From positions 3,958,110 through 4,022,109 of the forward strand of contig NC_035169.2 in assembly GCF_001659605.2 (NCBI RefSeq): a DNA stretch of 64,000 bases, given 5' to 3'. Origin of the DNA: Manihot esculenta (Eukaryota > Streptophyta > Magnoliopsida > Malpighiales > Euphorbiaceae). The translations under genes were made by a program, and so were the position numbers. A model generated the notes under the pieces. It saw nothing but the letters and a program-made list of their open reading frames with translations, was not told the DNA's origin and did not search any database. Every line of letters starts with the position of its first letter. Position 1 is the first letter of the stretch. Shown here in pieces: positions 33,122-43,907 of the stretch.

Positions 33122-34510
33122 TCATACCATTACTTTGACAAGTTGTTGCATATCTTGTACAAATTTATCAACGTAACCACTCATCAACTCTTTGTTTATC
33201 ATCTTCTCCCTCCACTTCCTGTGATTCTGTTTAAGCATTGAACCAAATTCATTGCCTTTATCCATCACTGAGTGAATGGCTTTGCTCACGTTCTCCTTGG
33301 AAAACCACCCACTTTCGTCTCTCTCCACCTCCACTGCCACCTTTAACTCTTCAGCCATGAACCTTGCGTTCAAGATTTGATCACCTAGGTGTGGCACCAA
33401 TACTACTTGACAATCACTAAGCAAAGACTCCCACATCGAGCCAAACCCACAATGGTTCACAAAGCACCCTACCGATGGGTGATCTAAGATCATTAGCTGT
33501 TGTACCCAGCCACCCCAGACGACTCCTCTCCCTTTAACCCTCTCTTCGAACCCCTCCGGCAGCGCTTCTTCCACTGTTGCCGCGCCTGCTGGAGGTTTTA
33601 GGGCAACTAAAAATGGCAGACCTGTTAACTCGAACCCTAAAACCAGCTCTTGAAATTGATCCTTTTCCAGTATGATTTGGCTTCCAAACGCACAGAACAA
33701 CACTGAACCTTGTTCAAACCCACTTAGCCATTTACACCACCGATCTTCTAACGGTGTCTTAGCTGGCCCCGGCAAGACAGGTCCGGTTAGAAACACTGGC
33801 TTTCCATATTGACTTCCAATGTAATCACAAAAGTTCCCTTCAGTTTCATTGCAAGTTCTTATAGCTAGTGCATCACTTTCTTTCATTGCTTTGAACATTC
33901 TTTCATAAAACGTTATTCCTTCACCAAAAGGTTGGGATACAAATAACAATGAACGCACTTCATGGGCACGAAGCACAGTAGTTGTCGATGGATAGCCAGT
34001 AGGTGGCATTAACATTTCAGACTCAGTAATGGGCCTATCTTCAGGCACATTTCGTGCCGGAACTAGTACTATTGCTATGGAGGCTGCTGAAACTACGGTG
34101 TAGTGTATGGCCTTAATGCCAAGAGCTTTTGTTATCTCCGGCACCCAGTGAGCCATATCATAGATAACAAACTTAGGTCTGGTTTCATGTATTACCTTTT
34201 CGACTTGGTTACGGGTACGATCCAGGGCTATAGCGAGCAAATGGTTTAATTCAAGGGGGATATCAGAGGCGGTCTGGGTGCCAATGGGGAGGCCGTCGAC
34301 GTGAGGGACGGTGAGAGATTGCAAGGTGATGAGATGAGGATAAAGATTGAAGTGTTGCAATTGTTGTATAGCTTTGGTTGGCAGCAAAAAAGTGGTGGAG
34401 CAGCCTCTCTCTGCAAGGCTGTTGGCGAGATGGAGGAACGGCGTCATGTGACCGACGGCAAACCATGGGAACATCAACAAGTGAAGATCTGAGCTCTTGG
34501 GGTTGCTCAT
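33122..34510 (-). CDS. UDP-glycosyltransferase, UGT79-type (copy 1)
   Basis: A single-exon, 462-residue family-1 glycosyltransferase, normal length for the family. The N-terminal domain has FPWFAVGHMTPF with the catalytic His at about H21 and an activating Asp in IYDMAHW (about D118). The C-terminal PSPG box runs from about W335 to Q378 (WVQQLMILDHPSVGCF ... HCGFGSMWES ... GDQ). HCGFGS in place of the usual HCGWNS is typical of the UGT79 clade, whose known members mostly add a sugar to the sugar of flavonoid or anthocyanin glycosides. The acceptor here cannot be read from sequence. Soluble cytosolic enzyme, no signal peptide. A TATA box lies 65 bp upstream of the ATG. Eleven residues differ from copy 2. 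Confidence 0.93.
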   Translation of the reverse strand: MSNPKSSDLHLLMFPWFAVGHMTPFLHLANSLAERGCSTTFLLPTKAIQQLQHFNLYPHLITLQSLTVPHVDGLPIGTQTASDIPLELNHLLAIALDRTRNQVEKVIHETRPKFVIYDMAHWVPEITKALGIKAIHYTVVSAASIAIVLVPARNVPEDRPITESEMLMPPTGYPSTTTVLRAHEVRSLLFVSQPFGEGITFYERMFKAMKESDALAIRTCNETEGNFCDYIGSQYGKPVFLTGPVLPGPAKTPLEDRWCKWLSGFEQGSVLFCAFGSQIILEKDQFQELVLGFELTGLPFLVALKPPAGAATVEEALPEGFEERVKGRGVVWGGWVQQLMILDHPSVGCFVNHCGFGSMWESLLSDCQVVLVPHLGDQILNARFMAEELKVAVEVERDESGWFSKENVSKAIHSVMDKGNEFGSMLKQNHRKWREKMINKELMSGYVDKFVQDMQQLVKVMV

Positions 34511-34574
34511 TTTTTTCCGTAGATTGCTTGGATTGGATTCTAGATTTTATGCAGGTTCCCTTTTCTTGGTTGGA

Positions 34575-34582
34575 TTTATATA
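34575..34582 (-). promoter_or_regulatory. TATA box of UGT copy 1
   Basis: TATATAAA on the minus strand about 65 bp upstream of the start codon. It is conserved in copy 2. Confidence 0.7.
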
Positions 34583-35449
34583 AAGCTCATGGATTTTGTG
34601 ATTTGAAGATAAAAAGAAAATTAATTTGTCAGAGTCGGTAGAGTAGGTGGGATGAGTGAAACTCCATTAATGAAAAATTAAATATCCAAGAAACATGAGG
34701 CGAATAAATTACATATAGAGATCTACAGCTCATCTATGTTAAATATTTGGAGGTTGATTCCCACGTTGATTTGTCATGCACAAATTTCAACATAAATATT
34801 TAATTTAAAAATTATTAAACTTGTTTTTTTATGTGAAATTGATTTTATACACAGTTATTTAAAATGGATTTTACAATAATGTGACAGTTTTAATTAAATG
34901 GTTAGTGTGGAACTCTATTAATAAAGAAACTAATTAATTAATTAAGAATTTTGAATCTTAATAAGTTTATAACTAATAGATTTAATATTTACATGTTGAT
35001 TCGTATTTTAAATAATTAAACACAAATTTTGATAGAAATATTTAATTTAAAATTCTTATATGAGATTGATTTTATATTGAACTTAATTACTTCGTGAAAT
35101 GGTTTACAATAGTTTTAAATGAATAGGGTAAGTGAATAGTTAAATTAAAATTTCGAAATCATATAAAATAATATATTTAAATTCAATAAATATAAATTTC
35201 GTATAGAATTATATTCATAAAAAATAACATTAAAAATCTCTTATTAAATACTAAAAAATTAAATTACAAAAATAAAAGAGAAGATTTAATCAAGTGTAAA
35301 ACTAATGTAAACAAATAAAAAAATATTAAAGAAAGTAGTAATCTAACATGCAACTGAGGAAATTTCGGAATGGTTGCACAATAAATATCATTAATATTCT
35401 CTCCCCGTATTAGAGGTGCCCCATGCACAGATCCTTCATAAGAAAATGA

Positions 35450-36900
35450 GAAGAGAAAAATCCAACAGAAACATGATTAGTTTTGCACAATTTGGCTACA
35501 TAAATCAAATTTTGCATAAATTAGGAAGACACAGAACATTAGATGAGGAAAGTGGTCTATGAACTATATTGATATGTGCATAAATAGTATAAGAAATAGA
35601 AATAATTTTACCATCACCCAAGAGAATTTCATCTGGACCTCCATAATTAGAATTTCCTTGCAAAGCAAACGGATTCAAAGCCACATGATGCAATGCTCCA
35701 CTGTCAAACGACCAAGGCTGATGTGTTTGAGTGGACATAGCAGTAGTAGCATTAGCTACAGGATTAGAATGCACAGTTGAAAACTGATTAAAATGGATAG
35801 TGATATTGTTCTCCATAAAAAATATAGCAAGCTTCCTATAATTAACAGTATTGTGACCTGCAATTTAACAAAATTAACAAAAATCATCTACTCTATAACC
35901 TCCATAATTACTGGTGTGATTGTGGCGATAAGAATTCCCATCATAACCTCCATGATTTATGTGAAAAGTAGAATTCTTATTTGATTGAACAAAATTCAAA
36001 GTACACTGCAAAAAGGGTTGTGCCTTGGTGGTTTGCTTATAAGTTGCATTCACAGTAGCAATGACAGGTGATAACACTTACTCTTTGTCTTTCAATAGTC
36101 TTTTAAAATCTATTAGTTTTTCAAACAATTCTGAGAAAGGAATGGGTGATTCATGAACCTTGATTGCTACAACAAAATGATTGAACTCATCTCCTAAGTG
36201 AGCAATAATATGAACAATGAGGACTTCTTCACTCATTGGATTTTGAGTGAGAGCTAATTCATTAGCAATTGATCACATTTCATTTAGAAATTCAGCCAAC
36301 CAATTTGGAACCTTTAGGAGTTTGAAGTGTTGGCATAGCTAAGATTCAATGGTTTCCAAGCTTCCTTGGACAACATAGCTAAAGAAAAAAGCGGCTGAAT
36401 AGCATCTGAATAACTATCTAAAATTGCACCTCGTTGAAACCAGAGAGTATAAGTTGGATTGATGGTTTTTTGTTACTGATCAAGAAATTCAGATGGTGCA
36501 GCTAGTATACATCGATAGACCCTAACAAATCCAATCCAATGAGAGTGATTAAATTTGCCCCCGGCAAATAGGAAAGTTATTCTCAAGGTAAGCTTGATCG
36601 GAAATGGGTTAGAGCATTTAACTACATAATATAAGATGTAGTTGAAGTGGTAATTACCATAGTAAACAAAGTGTGAATTGAATCAATAATCTATTCATAG
36701 CAGAAGGTTACAATTTATACAAAGAAGAAGCTAAAGATACAAAAGCGTTACAATTTATACAAAGATGAAGCTAAAGATATAAAAGCCTATTCAAGATATA
36801 GTTACGGCTAACTAAGTTTAAATTAAGGAACTTATCGACAATATAAATTTTAAATAAGATAAGAACAACAAAGACTAAGTCTTAGACTTATCTTTTATAT
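35450..36900 (-). pseudogene. Ty1/copia gag-protease remnant
   Basis: Minus-strand copia remains. The protease region (35505-35816) reads PWSFDSGALHHVALNP, the copia Asp-protease start, then ILLGDGKIISI. To the right are broken gag pieces out to about 36540, with short open frames and stops. At about 36663-36890 comes a segment that resembles the LTR of the copia element at 57670-57866. A 40-bp tandem duplication is at about 36706-36785. RT, RNase H and integrase are missing. Confidence 0.65.
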
Positions 36901-37758
36901 ATATTAGTCTTATTGAACACAAACAAGAATCATCTTCTTTGTCTTTTGAAAATACCTCTTATTCACTTATAAACTTAGCTTCCTTAAAGATATTACCCAG
37001 CTTCATTACTCTCATTTACTGTCCTCCTCGCCAAATCTAGTTCATTTACTCTCCCCAAATCGAGTCATCCAAGTCAAGTGTCACGATCTCATAATCCCTA
37101 AATCTTAGAATCATCAATGAGTAGATAGTTTAAACTTGTGATCATTGATTTATTGATTATAGAAGAAAGACATAATTATGGACGCAACCCAATATTGAGA
37201 TAATAAACCACCTAAATATTTTTGTTTTAGTTAGTTGCTTTATTTTTGTTTTTGTGTTTTTATATGATTTTACAACCTACTATATGCATATTTTATATGT
37301 TTCAATCTTGCAAAATTTATATTACCAAATAAGAGAAATTATTGAGTATTCTAAGTGTATGTTGAAGTTTACGCTTTTATAATATACAACACACATATTT
37401 TATATTATTCAATCAGATAAATTTTATATTATCAAATAAGAGAATAAGTTGAATGTTCTAAGTGTATAATAGGTGGTATACCAAATCAATATATAATATT
37501 AGAATAAATAATTAAAAATAGGATTTGCGTTGAATATACATATTAAGAAATTAAACATTATCTTCTAAATTTTTTAAATTATTTTATATTTTAAATTTAA
37601 ATTTAAATTTTTTAATTAAAAGTGAAGAAATATGTGATATTCAATTTCACGTGAATAGTAATTAACAGGCAAATAATTGACAATAAAACTACTGGAAAAA
37701 CTACCGGAAAACACCGGATACCAATTCAACTATAAAGATATTTTTTCTGATTTATAAT

Positions 37759-37856
37759 TTTTTTTTTTTTGTTTTTAAAATAGGGGAGGGGGAGTCGAAC
37801 CTTAAACTTTTTAAGATTATAGGATGCACTTTCCACCAGGCTAAGCCTTAGAGTGC
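37759..37856 (-). mobile_element. tRNA-derived SINE
   Basis: A 98-bp insertion in minus orientation. An A-box-like GGCTTAGCCTGG (37836-37847) and a perfect B-box GGTTCGACTCC (37791-37801) are followed by a poly(A) tail (the T run at 37759 on the plus strand). An 11-bp target duplication TGATTTATAAT flanks it (37748-37758 and 37857-37867). The duplicate block at 60589-60599 has the empty site. Confidence 0.82.
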
Positions 37857-38219
37857 TGATTTATAATATTTATAATTGGAACTTTCATGCATTGAAATTA
37901 AATTCTTTCTTCGGACGATTTTAAAAGTATATTTCTCGGTATTAAATGAATAAAATGAAAATAAATAATTATAAATGATTCCCAACGAATCAAATACTCA
38001 TCTTTTCCAACATTTCAAAGTTGGCACTTATTGGTGCTTGTCTTAATCGGGAAGGAAAATTAATAAATGAGTTGTCTGATAATTATCAAATGTCTAAATT
38101 TTTCATTTCAATTGATTTTGTTAGTGATAATTATCGGTGAGTGCTGGGAAGTCACCTTTCTTTCATACGGGCTGTTTTTTAAGTGTTCGCAAGTTAACTT
38201 TTTCTCGAGGGAGCCGTAT

Positions 38220-38645
38220 TTAGTTGAGATTTAAAAAATTAATTAAATTGAATTCATTTAAAATTTTAATTTAATTTTTTATATATTTTAATTCAATTTA
38301 ATTTTAATTTAATTTAATTTTAATTAAAAAATTAAAAAATTAAAAAATTGAATTGAATTAATTAATTATAATAGTATATTATTTTCAATAATTGGAAGAG
38401 ATTAAATCATATTAAAATTAAAATATTTTAATTAAATTTTAAAATATTAAAAATATAGGATAAAAAATAACAAATGTTAAAATATTAAAAATTAAAATAT
38501 TTTAATCAGACTGATTTAATTCGATTTAATTTTTAATTAAAATTAATTCGGTTTAATTTGTATAAATATTAAAATTTTAATTTTTAATTTATTTAATTCG
38601 ATTTAATTTTAAACTGAATCGATCGAATATTTATCTCAACCTTTC
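38220..38645. repeat. AT-rich MITE-like block
   Basis: A 425-bp block of repeated AATTAATTTAATT-type sequence with end motifs TTCGATTTAATTTT and GTTGAGATAAAT. It is also present in block X copy 2 (about 60955-61350), so it predates the duplication. Terminal inverted repeats are weak, so the class is uncertain. Confidence 0.35.
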
Positions 38646-39646
38646 TTTAGAAAAGTTACATTTAATATTTAATACTTAGCGTTAGTCTTTTTATTTTAAA
38701 ATTTAATATTTAAAGTTTTTTTTATCAACAAAACAACCATATAAATTAAGATATTTATTTATAATTTAATTTATTTCTACATTTTTATAATTTTTTTCCT
38801 TAAATTTATTTTTTTAAAATAAGCTCCTTTGCTATAAATTAATCTCATGTTCATCAATTTCAATGTTATTTGAAAAAAATAATAAAATAAAAATTAAATC
38901 AGCTGTTCACATTTGCCCTAATTTAATAAAAAAAATTAAATAAATTGAAGAAAAATGTTGGACTAGAAAAGATATTTTGTGCTTGAGTAATGATGTGTGT
39001 TGCTTTTGGATTCTTGACTTAGTTTAATTGTATTTTTTACTTTTTTCTACTGAGATAGATCATCAAAAAAAGAAATATTACAACACTATGCTGTTGGCTT
39101 AGTGGTCTATTAAATATTTAAGTGATTATAAATATTAAATAAAATATAAAATTATTTACAGTTTTAATTTAATAATAAGTGTATTTAAATAAATTTAAAA
39201 TATTTTAAATTTTATTTTTTAAATTTTTGATTCTATTTTAAAAAATTAAAATATAAAATAAAATAAAAATAATAATAGTATATATGATTATCGAGGTGAT
39301 TGACTCTAAAAGATAAAATTCAGACGAAGGTGATAGCCTTTTGTCCCTTAGGGCAGACAAGTGCCATAAAACAAAAATGTTCTAACATTGTGTTGCCTTT
39401 GACTGACTCGGTGGGCATTGTCGTCTACTTAAGATTTATCTTTAAAAAATAATATATGTTGAGAATCTATTCAACAATTTCAATAAACAATATAATAATC
39501 CAAATTTTGGCTTCATGTAGATCTGACTATTAAATATTCATTTATCAACAAAAATCTAAAAATAACATATTATATTTGTGATTTTCAAAAAAAAAAAATT
39601 ATATTGGCATTTTGAAATTTTTTATGTGAGCATATGTACGCACATG

Positions 39647-40878
39647 CGTAGACGAATTTAATTAAGATTAAAGTTATAATTTAAAAAAATAAATTATTTA
39701 GTCTTTAAGATCTAGCAACCCTCATTGAATAATTCATTAATTTAAAAAATTTATTAAAAATATTTTTTATATAAAATATAGTATTTATAAAAAAAATTAT
39801 AATACTTCATTTGTTTATAAAAAATAATTTATATTTTAAAAATATTTTTTATATAAAATGTTATTTATAAAAAGAAATTATAAAAAAAATTATTTTTTGT
39901 TATTTGATTGTAATTTAAAAAATAAAAGATATTAATCAATTTATAATAATAAGATATTAATCAATTTCCCTAAATTCTAGAAATGGACTTTGTTCTTAAA
40001 AAAATGATATTTTTCTTATAAAAAAATACTTGATTTATTTTTTGATCAATATTTTTTAGTATTTCAAATATTAGAAATGTGGAATTCAAATATAAAAAAT
40101 GATATTTCGTCTGTGTTGAGAATCTGAAATATTTACACACTTTGGCCACAATATTCTATCGGAGCCTTCATTGGACATATCAAGACATAAAGAAGATAAT
40201 AGACAAGCCCTCAAGTAAATTTTTTTCCCCCACAAGCTATCTGGATACATAGTTCTTTCTTTCATTTTAAATTAAGAAAACGAAAAAGCATGAACTTGAC
40301 CTAATTTTATATTGATTTTTCACAGACTTCTCCCACACCGTATTAAATTTAAATTAAATTTAATTCACTCAAAAACTAATTTAAAAGAAATAGTATCTAA
40401 AACTCTACTCCTATTCTATTTTAAATTAATGTGAAATTTAATAACTACTAAATAAATTAAATATTTGTATTTAATTAGAAATTCATCACTTTATAATTAG
40501 GAAAATTATAAGATATTCAAATTATAGCACCTAAACTCTAATAGATACTTTGATTTGAACCATTAGTGTGATTTGAACCACTAAGACTCGAGATACTAAT
40601 CTATTAGTGTGATTTGAGTCATTAAGATTCGATATGCTAATCTATCGATTCAAGTACTTAGATTTTTTATCGACCTAAATCACTAAGGTAGAGAAAGTGA
40701 ATAAAATTTATAAGATATGAATTCTCATCCATTAATAAAAATTTATTTTCTAGGTAATTGAAGTGTTCTTTATGTTGTATAATATAGTTGAAGTGGTAAA
40801 TATATTGAGCTATGTACAATAAATAATTAATGAAAGGGATTAACTAATATATTTATTAAGAGTAATTTATTATGAGAG
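39647..40878. other. AT-rich spacer between the two UGT units
   Basis: No gene. A few imperfect short repeats containing GTGATTTGA(A/G) occur at about 40540-40680. Confidence 0.5.
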
Positions 40879-41161
40879 ATTTATCTAAATCGAATCTACA
40901 TGAATTTATAATATAAAATTATAGTGAGATTCACATAAAATTTTATATATTCACATTATATGTTTATATCAGAATTTAAATCTTCACTCTCTATTTTTTA
41001 TTAAAAAAATTAATTTATTATATATCATATAATAACATCAGCATTTTTAAAATATAAAATCGAAATAACATAAATAATTAAATTATTAATAAATTATTAT
41101 ATATTACATGAAATTCACCATGATAATATATATCTGGTAAATTTCTCCCAATGGCATGGAA

Positions 41162-42550
41162 TCATACCATTACTTTGACAAGTTGTTGCATATCTTGTAC
41201 AAATTTATCAACGTAACCACTCATCAACTCTTTGTTTATCATCTTCTCCCTCCACTTCCTGTGATTCTCTTTAAGCATTGAACCAAATTCATTGCCTTTA
41301 TCCATCACTGAGTGAATGGCTTTGCTCACGTTCTCCTTGGAAAACCACCCACTTTCGTCTCTCTCCACCTCCACTGCCACCTTTAACTCTTCAGCCATGA
41401 ACCTTGCGTTCAAGATTTGATCGCCTAGGCGTGGCACCAATACTACTTGACAATCACTAAGCAAAGACTCCCACATCGAGCCAAACCCACAATGGTTCAC
41501 AAAGCACCCTACCGATGGGTGATCTAAGATCATTAGCTGTTGTACCCAGCCACCCCAGACGACTCCTCTCCCTTTAACCCTCTCTTCGAACCCCTCCGGC
41601 AGCGCTTCTTCCACTGTTGCCGCGCCTGCTGGAGGTTTTAGGGCAACTAAAAATGGCAGACCTGTTAACTCGAACCCTAAAACCAGCTCTTGAAATTGAT
41701 CCTTTTCCAGTATACTTTGGCTTCCAAACGCACAGAACAACACTGAACCTTGTTCAAACCAACTTAGCCATTTACACCACCGATCTTCTAAGGGTGTCTT
41801 AGTTGGCCCAGGCAAGACAGGTCCGGTTAGAAACACTGGCTTTCCATGTTGACTTCCAATGTAATCACAAAAGTTCCCTTCAGTTTCATTGCAAGTTCTT
41901 ATAGCTAGTGCATCACTTTCTTTCATTGCTTTGAACATTCTATCATAAAACGTTATTCCTTCACCGAAAGGTTGGGATACAAATAACAATGAACGCACTT
42001 CATGGGCACGAAGCACAGTAGTTGTCGATGGATAGCCAGAAGGTGGCATTAACATTTCAGACTCAGTAATGGGCCTATCTTCAGGCACATTTCGTGCCGG
42101 AACTAGTACTATTGCTATGGAGGCTGCTGAAACTACGGTGTAGTGTATGGCCTTAATGCCAAGAGCTTTTGTTATCTCCGGCACCCAGTGAGCCATATCA
42201 TAGATAACAAACTTAGGTCTGGTTTCATGTATTACCTTTTCGACTTGGTTACGGGTACAATCCAGGGCTATAGCGAGCAAATGGTTTAATTCAAGGGGGA
42301 TATCAGAGGCGGTCTGGGTGCCAATGGGGAGGCCGTCGACGTGAGGGACGGTGAGAGATTGCAAGGTGATGAGATGAGGATAAAGATTGAAGTGTTGCAA
42401 TTGTTGTATAGCTTCGGTTGGCAGCAAAAAAGTGGTGGAGCAGCCTCTCTCTGCAAGGCTGTTGGCGAGATGGAGGAACGGCGTCATGTGACCGACGGCA
42501 AACCATGGGAACATCACCAAGTGAAGATCTGAGCTCTTGGGGTTGCTCAT
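41162..42550 (-). CDS. UDP-glycosyltransferase, UGT79-type (copy 2)
   Basis: A 462-residue, intronless paralog of 33122-34510. The catalytic His, activating Asp and the whole PSPG frame (WVQQLMILDH ... HCGFGSMWES ... GDQ) are kept. The differences from copy 1 are V12, E46, C98, S171, D203, H235, T250, W264, S279, R374 and E428. R374 lies inside the PSPG box, near the sugar-donor end, and W264 replaces a Gly near the start of the C-terminal domain. No stop or frameshift. Promoter and TATA box (42615-42622) are retained. Donor and acceptor cannot be told from sequence. Expression may be affected by the copia element inserted about 1.1 kb upstream. Confidence 0.92.
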   Translation of the reverse strand: MSNPKSSDLHLVMFPWFAVGHMTPFLHLANSLAERGCSTTFLLPTEAIQQLQHFNLYPHLITLQSLTVPHVDGLPIGTQTASDIPLELNHLLAIALDCTRNQVEKVIHETRPKFVIYDMAHWVPEITKALGIKAIHYTVVSAASIAIVLVPARNVPEDRPITESEMLMPPSGYPSTTTVLRAHEVRSLLFVSQPFGEGITFYDRMFKAMKESDALAIRTCNETEGNFCDYIGSQHGKPVFLTGPVLPGPTKTPLEDRWCKWLSWFEQGSVLFCAFGSQSILEKDQFQELVLGFELTGLPFLVALKPPAGAATVEEALPEGFEERVKGRGVVWGGWVQQLMILDHPSVGCFVNHCGFGSMWESLLSDCQVVLVPRLGDQILNARFMAEELKVAVEVERDESGWFSKENVSKAIHSVMDKGNEFGSMLKENHRKWREKMINKELMSGYVDKFVQDMQQLVKVMV

Positions 42551-42614
42551 TTTTTTCCGTAGATTGCTTGGATTGGATTCTAGATTTTATGCAGGTTCCC
42601 TTTTCTTGGTTGGA

Positions 42615-42622
42615 TTTATATA
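42615..42622 (-). promoter_or_regulatory. TATA box of UGT copy 2
   Basis: Same TATATAAA as in copy 1, 65 bp upstream of the ATG. Confidence 0.7.
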
Positions 42623-42812
42623 AAGCTCATGGATTTTGTGATTTGAAGATAAAAAGAAAATTAATTTGTCAGAGTCGGTAGAGTAGGTGGGATGAGTGAA
42701 ACTCCATTAATGAAAAATTAAATATCCAAGAAACTTTAGGCGAATAAATTACATATAGAGAGCTACAGCTCATCTATGTTAAATATATATTTGGAGGTTG
42801 ATTCCCACGTTG

Positions 42813-43077
42813 ATTTTTTTTTTTGAATAAAAAAAAATTTTATTTATCTTGTAAAATAATAATTCAAGAGATAATCAGGAATGTCAATCAAAATCTTAAA
42901 TCTATCATGATGAATAGACTTTTTAGCTAATAAATGGACGGCTCTATTTTCTGAACGCCGTACTCAACAAACATAAATGTTACCATGAGACCGCATAGCA
43001 TCCTTGCAATCAGAAACAACTAATCCAAACTCCGAAAAGTCATCTAGAGGAGAGCGAATAACCAAAGTTAAGGATTG
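42813..43077 (-). mobile_element. 5'-truncated LINE 3' end
   Basis: About 265 bp present only in copy 2 of the UGT unit. On the minus strand it reads a LINE RNase H-like tail (FGLVVSDCKDAMRSHGNIYV, then VRRSENRAVHLLAKKS), one in-frame stop, then a poly(A) tract (T run at 42814-42824). The copy-1 sequence at the same point has about 33 bp that are missing here, so the insertion came with a small target deletion. Confidence 0.72.
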
Positions 43078-43663
43078 TTTAAAAATTATTAAACTTGTTT
43101 TTTTATGTGAAATTGATTTTATACACAGTTATTTAAAATGGATTTTACAATAATGTGACAGTTTTAATTAAATAAATCCAATAATGTGACAGTTTTAATT
43201 AAATGGTTAGTGTGGAAATCTATTAATAAAGAAACTAATTAATTAATTAAGAATTTTGAATCTTAATAAGTTTATAACTAATAGATTTAATATTTAAATG
43301 TTGATTCGTATTCTAAATAATTAAACACAAATTTTGATAGAAATATTTAATTTAAAATTCTTATATGAGATTGATTTTATATTGAACTTACTTAGTGAAA
43401 TGGTTTACAATACTGTGATAGATTTAAATGAATAGGGTAAGTGAATAGTTAAATTAAAATTTCAAAATCATACAAAATAATATATTTAAATTCGATAAAT
43501 ATAAATTTCGTATAAGATAAATAGGATTCTATTCATAGAAAATGACATTAAAAATCTCCTATTAAATACTAAAAAGTTAAATTACAAAAATAAAAGAGAA
43601 GATTTAATCAAAGTGTAAAACTAATGTAAAAAAATAAAAAAAAAATTAAAGAAAGTAATAATC

Positions 43664-43896
43664 TATAGAAGATTTATGGTATTGAGAATTCTATGTGCTT
43701 TTTGTATTTTTGTATAGAATACATTTATATAGTATATACCGGTGGTTGAGTTGGATACAAATTGTATGAATAACAAATATTATCTCAACTAACTCTAAAC
43801 CTTATCATAACTCTAAATCTTATCATAACTCTAAATCTTATCACAACTCTAACCCTATCATGACTCTAAACCTTATCACAACTCTAAGTCTTATCA
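43664..43896 (-). repeat. 3' LTR of the copia element
   Basis: A 233-bp LTR, starting TATAGAAGATTTATGG on the plus strand and ending CTTATCA. It is 36 bp longer than its partner because of extra copies of an 18-bp AACTCTAAATCTTATCAT-type unit. Confidence 0.9.
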
Positions 43897-43907
43897 CGCC
43901 CCCTCAA
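43897..43907 (-). promoter_or_regulatory. Polypurine tract of the copia element
   Basis: TTGAGGGGGCG on the minus strand, abutting the 3' LTR. Confidence 0.8.

Larger units (their letters stand above)
32848..35345. repeat. Segmental duplication, UGT unit copy 1
   Basis: About 2.5 kb that is repeated at 40879-43663: the 3' flank, the whole UGT gene, its promoter and about 800 bp upstream. The coding parts are about 98.8% identical by hand alignment and the flanks somewhat less. Confidence 0.9.
37197..39646. repeat. Duplicated block X, copy 1 (upstream of UGT copy 1)
   Basis: About 2.45 kb of AT-rich non-coding DNA that matches 59640-62371 closely, starting GAGATAATAAACCACC and ending near ATATGTACGCACAT. 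It contains a MITE-like AT-rich inner block (about 38220-38645, ends resembling GTTGAGAT) and a SINE absent from copy 2. No gene is seen in it. Confidence 0.85.
40879..43663. repeat. Segmental duplication, UGT unit copy 2
   Basis: Counterpart of 32848-35345. It is longer because of a LINE tail (42813-43077) and a 37-bp local duplication near 43160. It is cut at 43664 by a copia element. Confidence 0.9.

Noticed and set aside
38220..38645. CRISPR-like or satellite array suggested by the repeating AATTAATTTAATT pattern
   Set aside because: No constant repeat and spacer structure; simple AT-rich MITE-like sequence in a plant genome.
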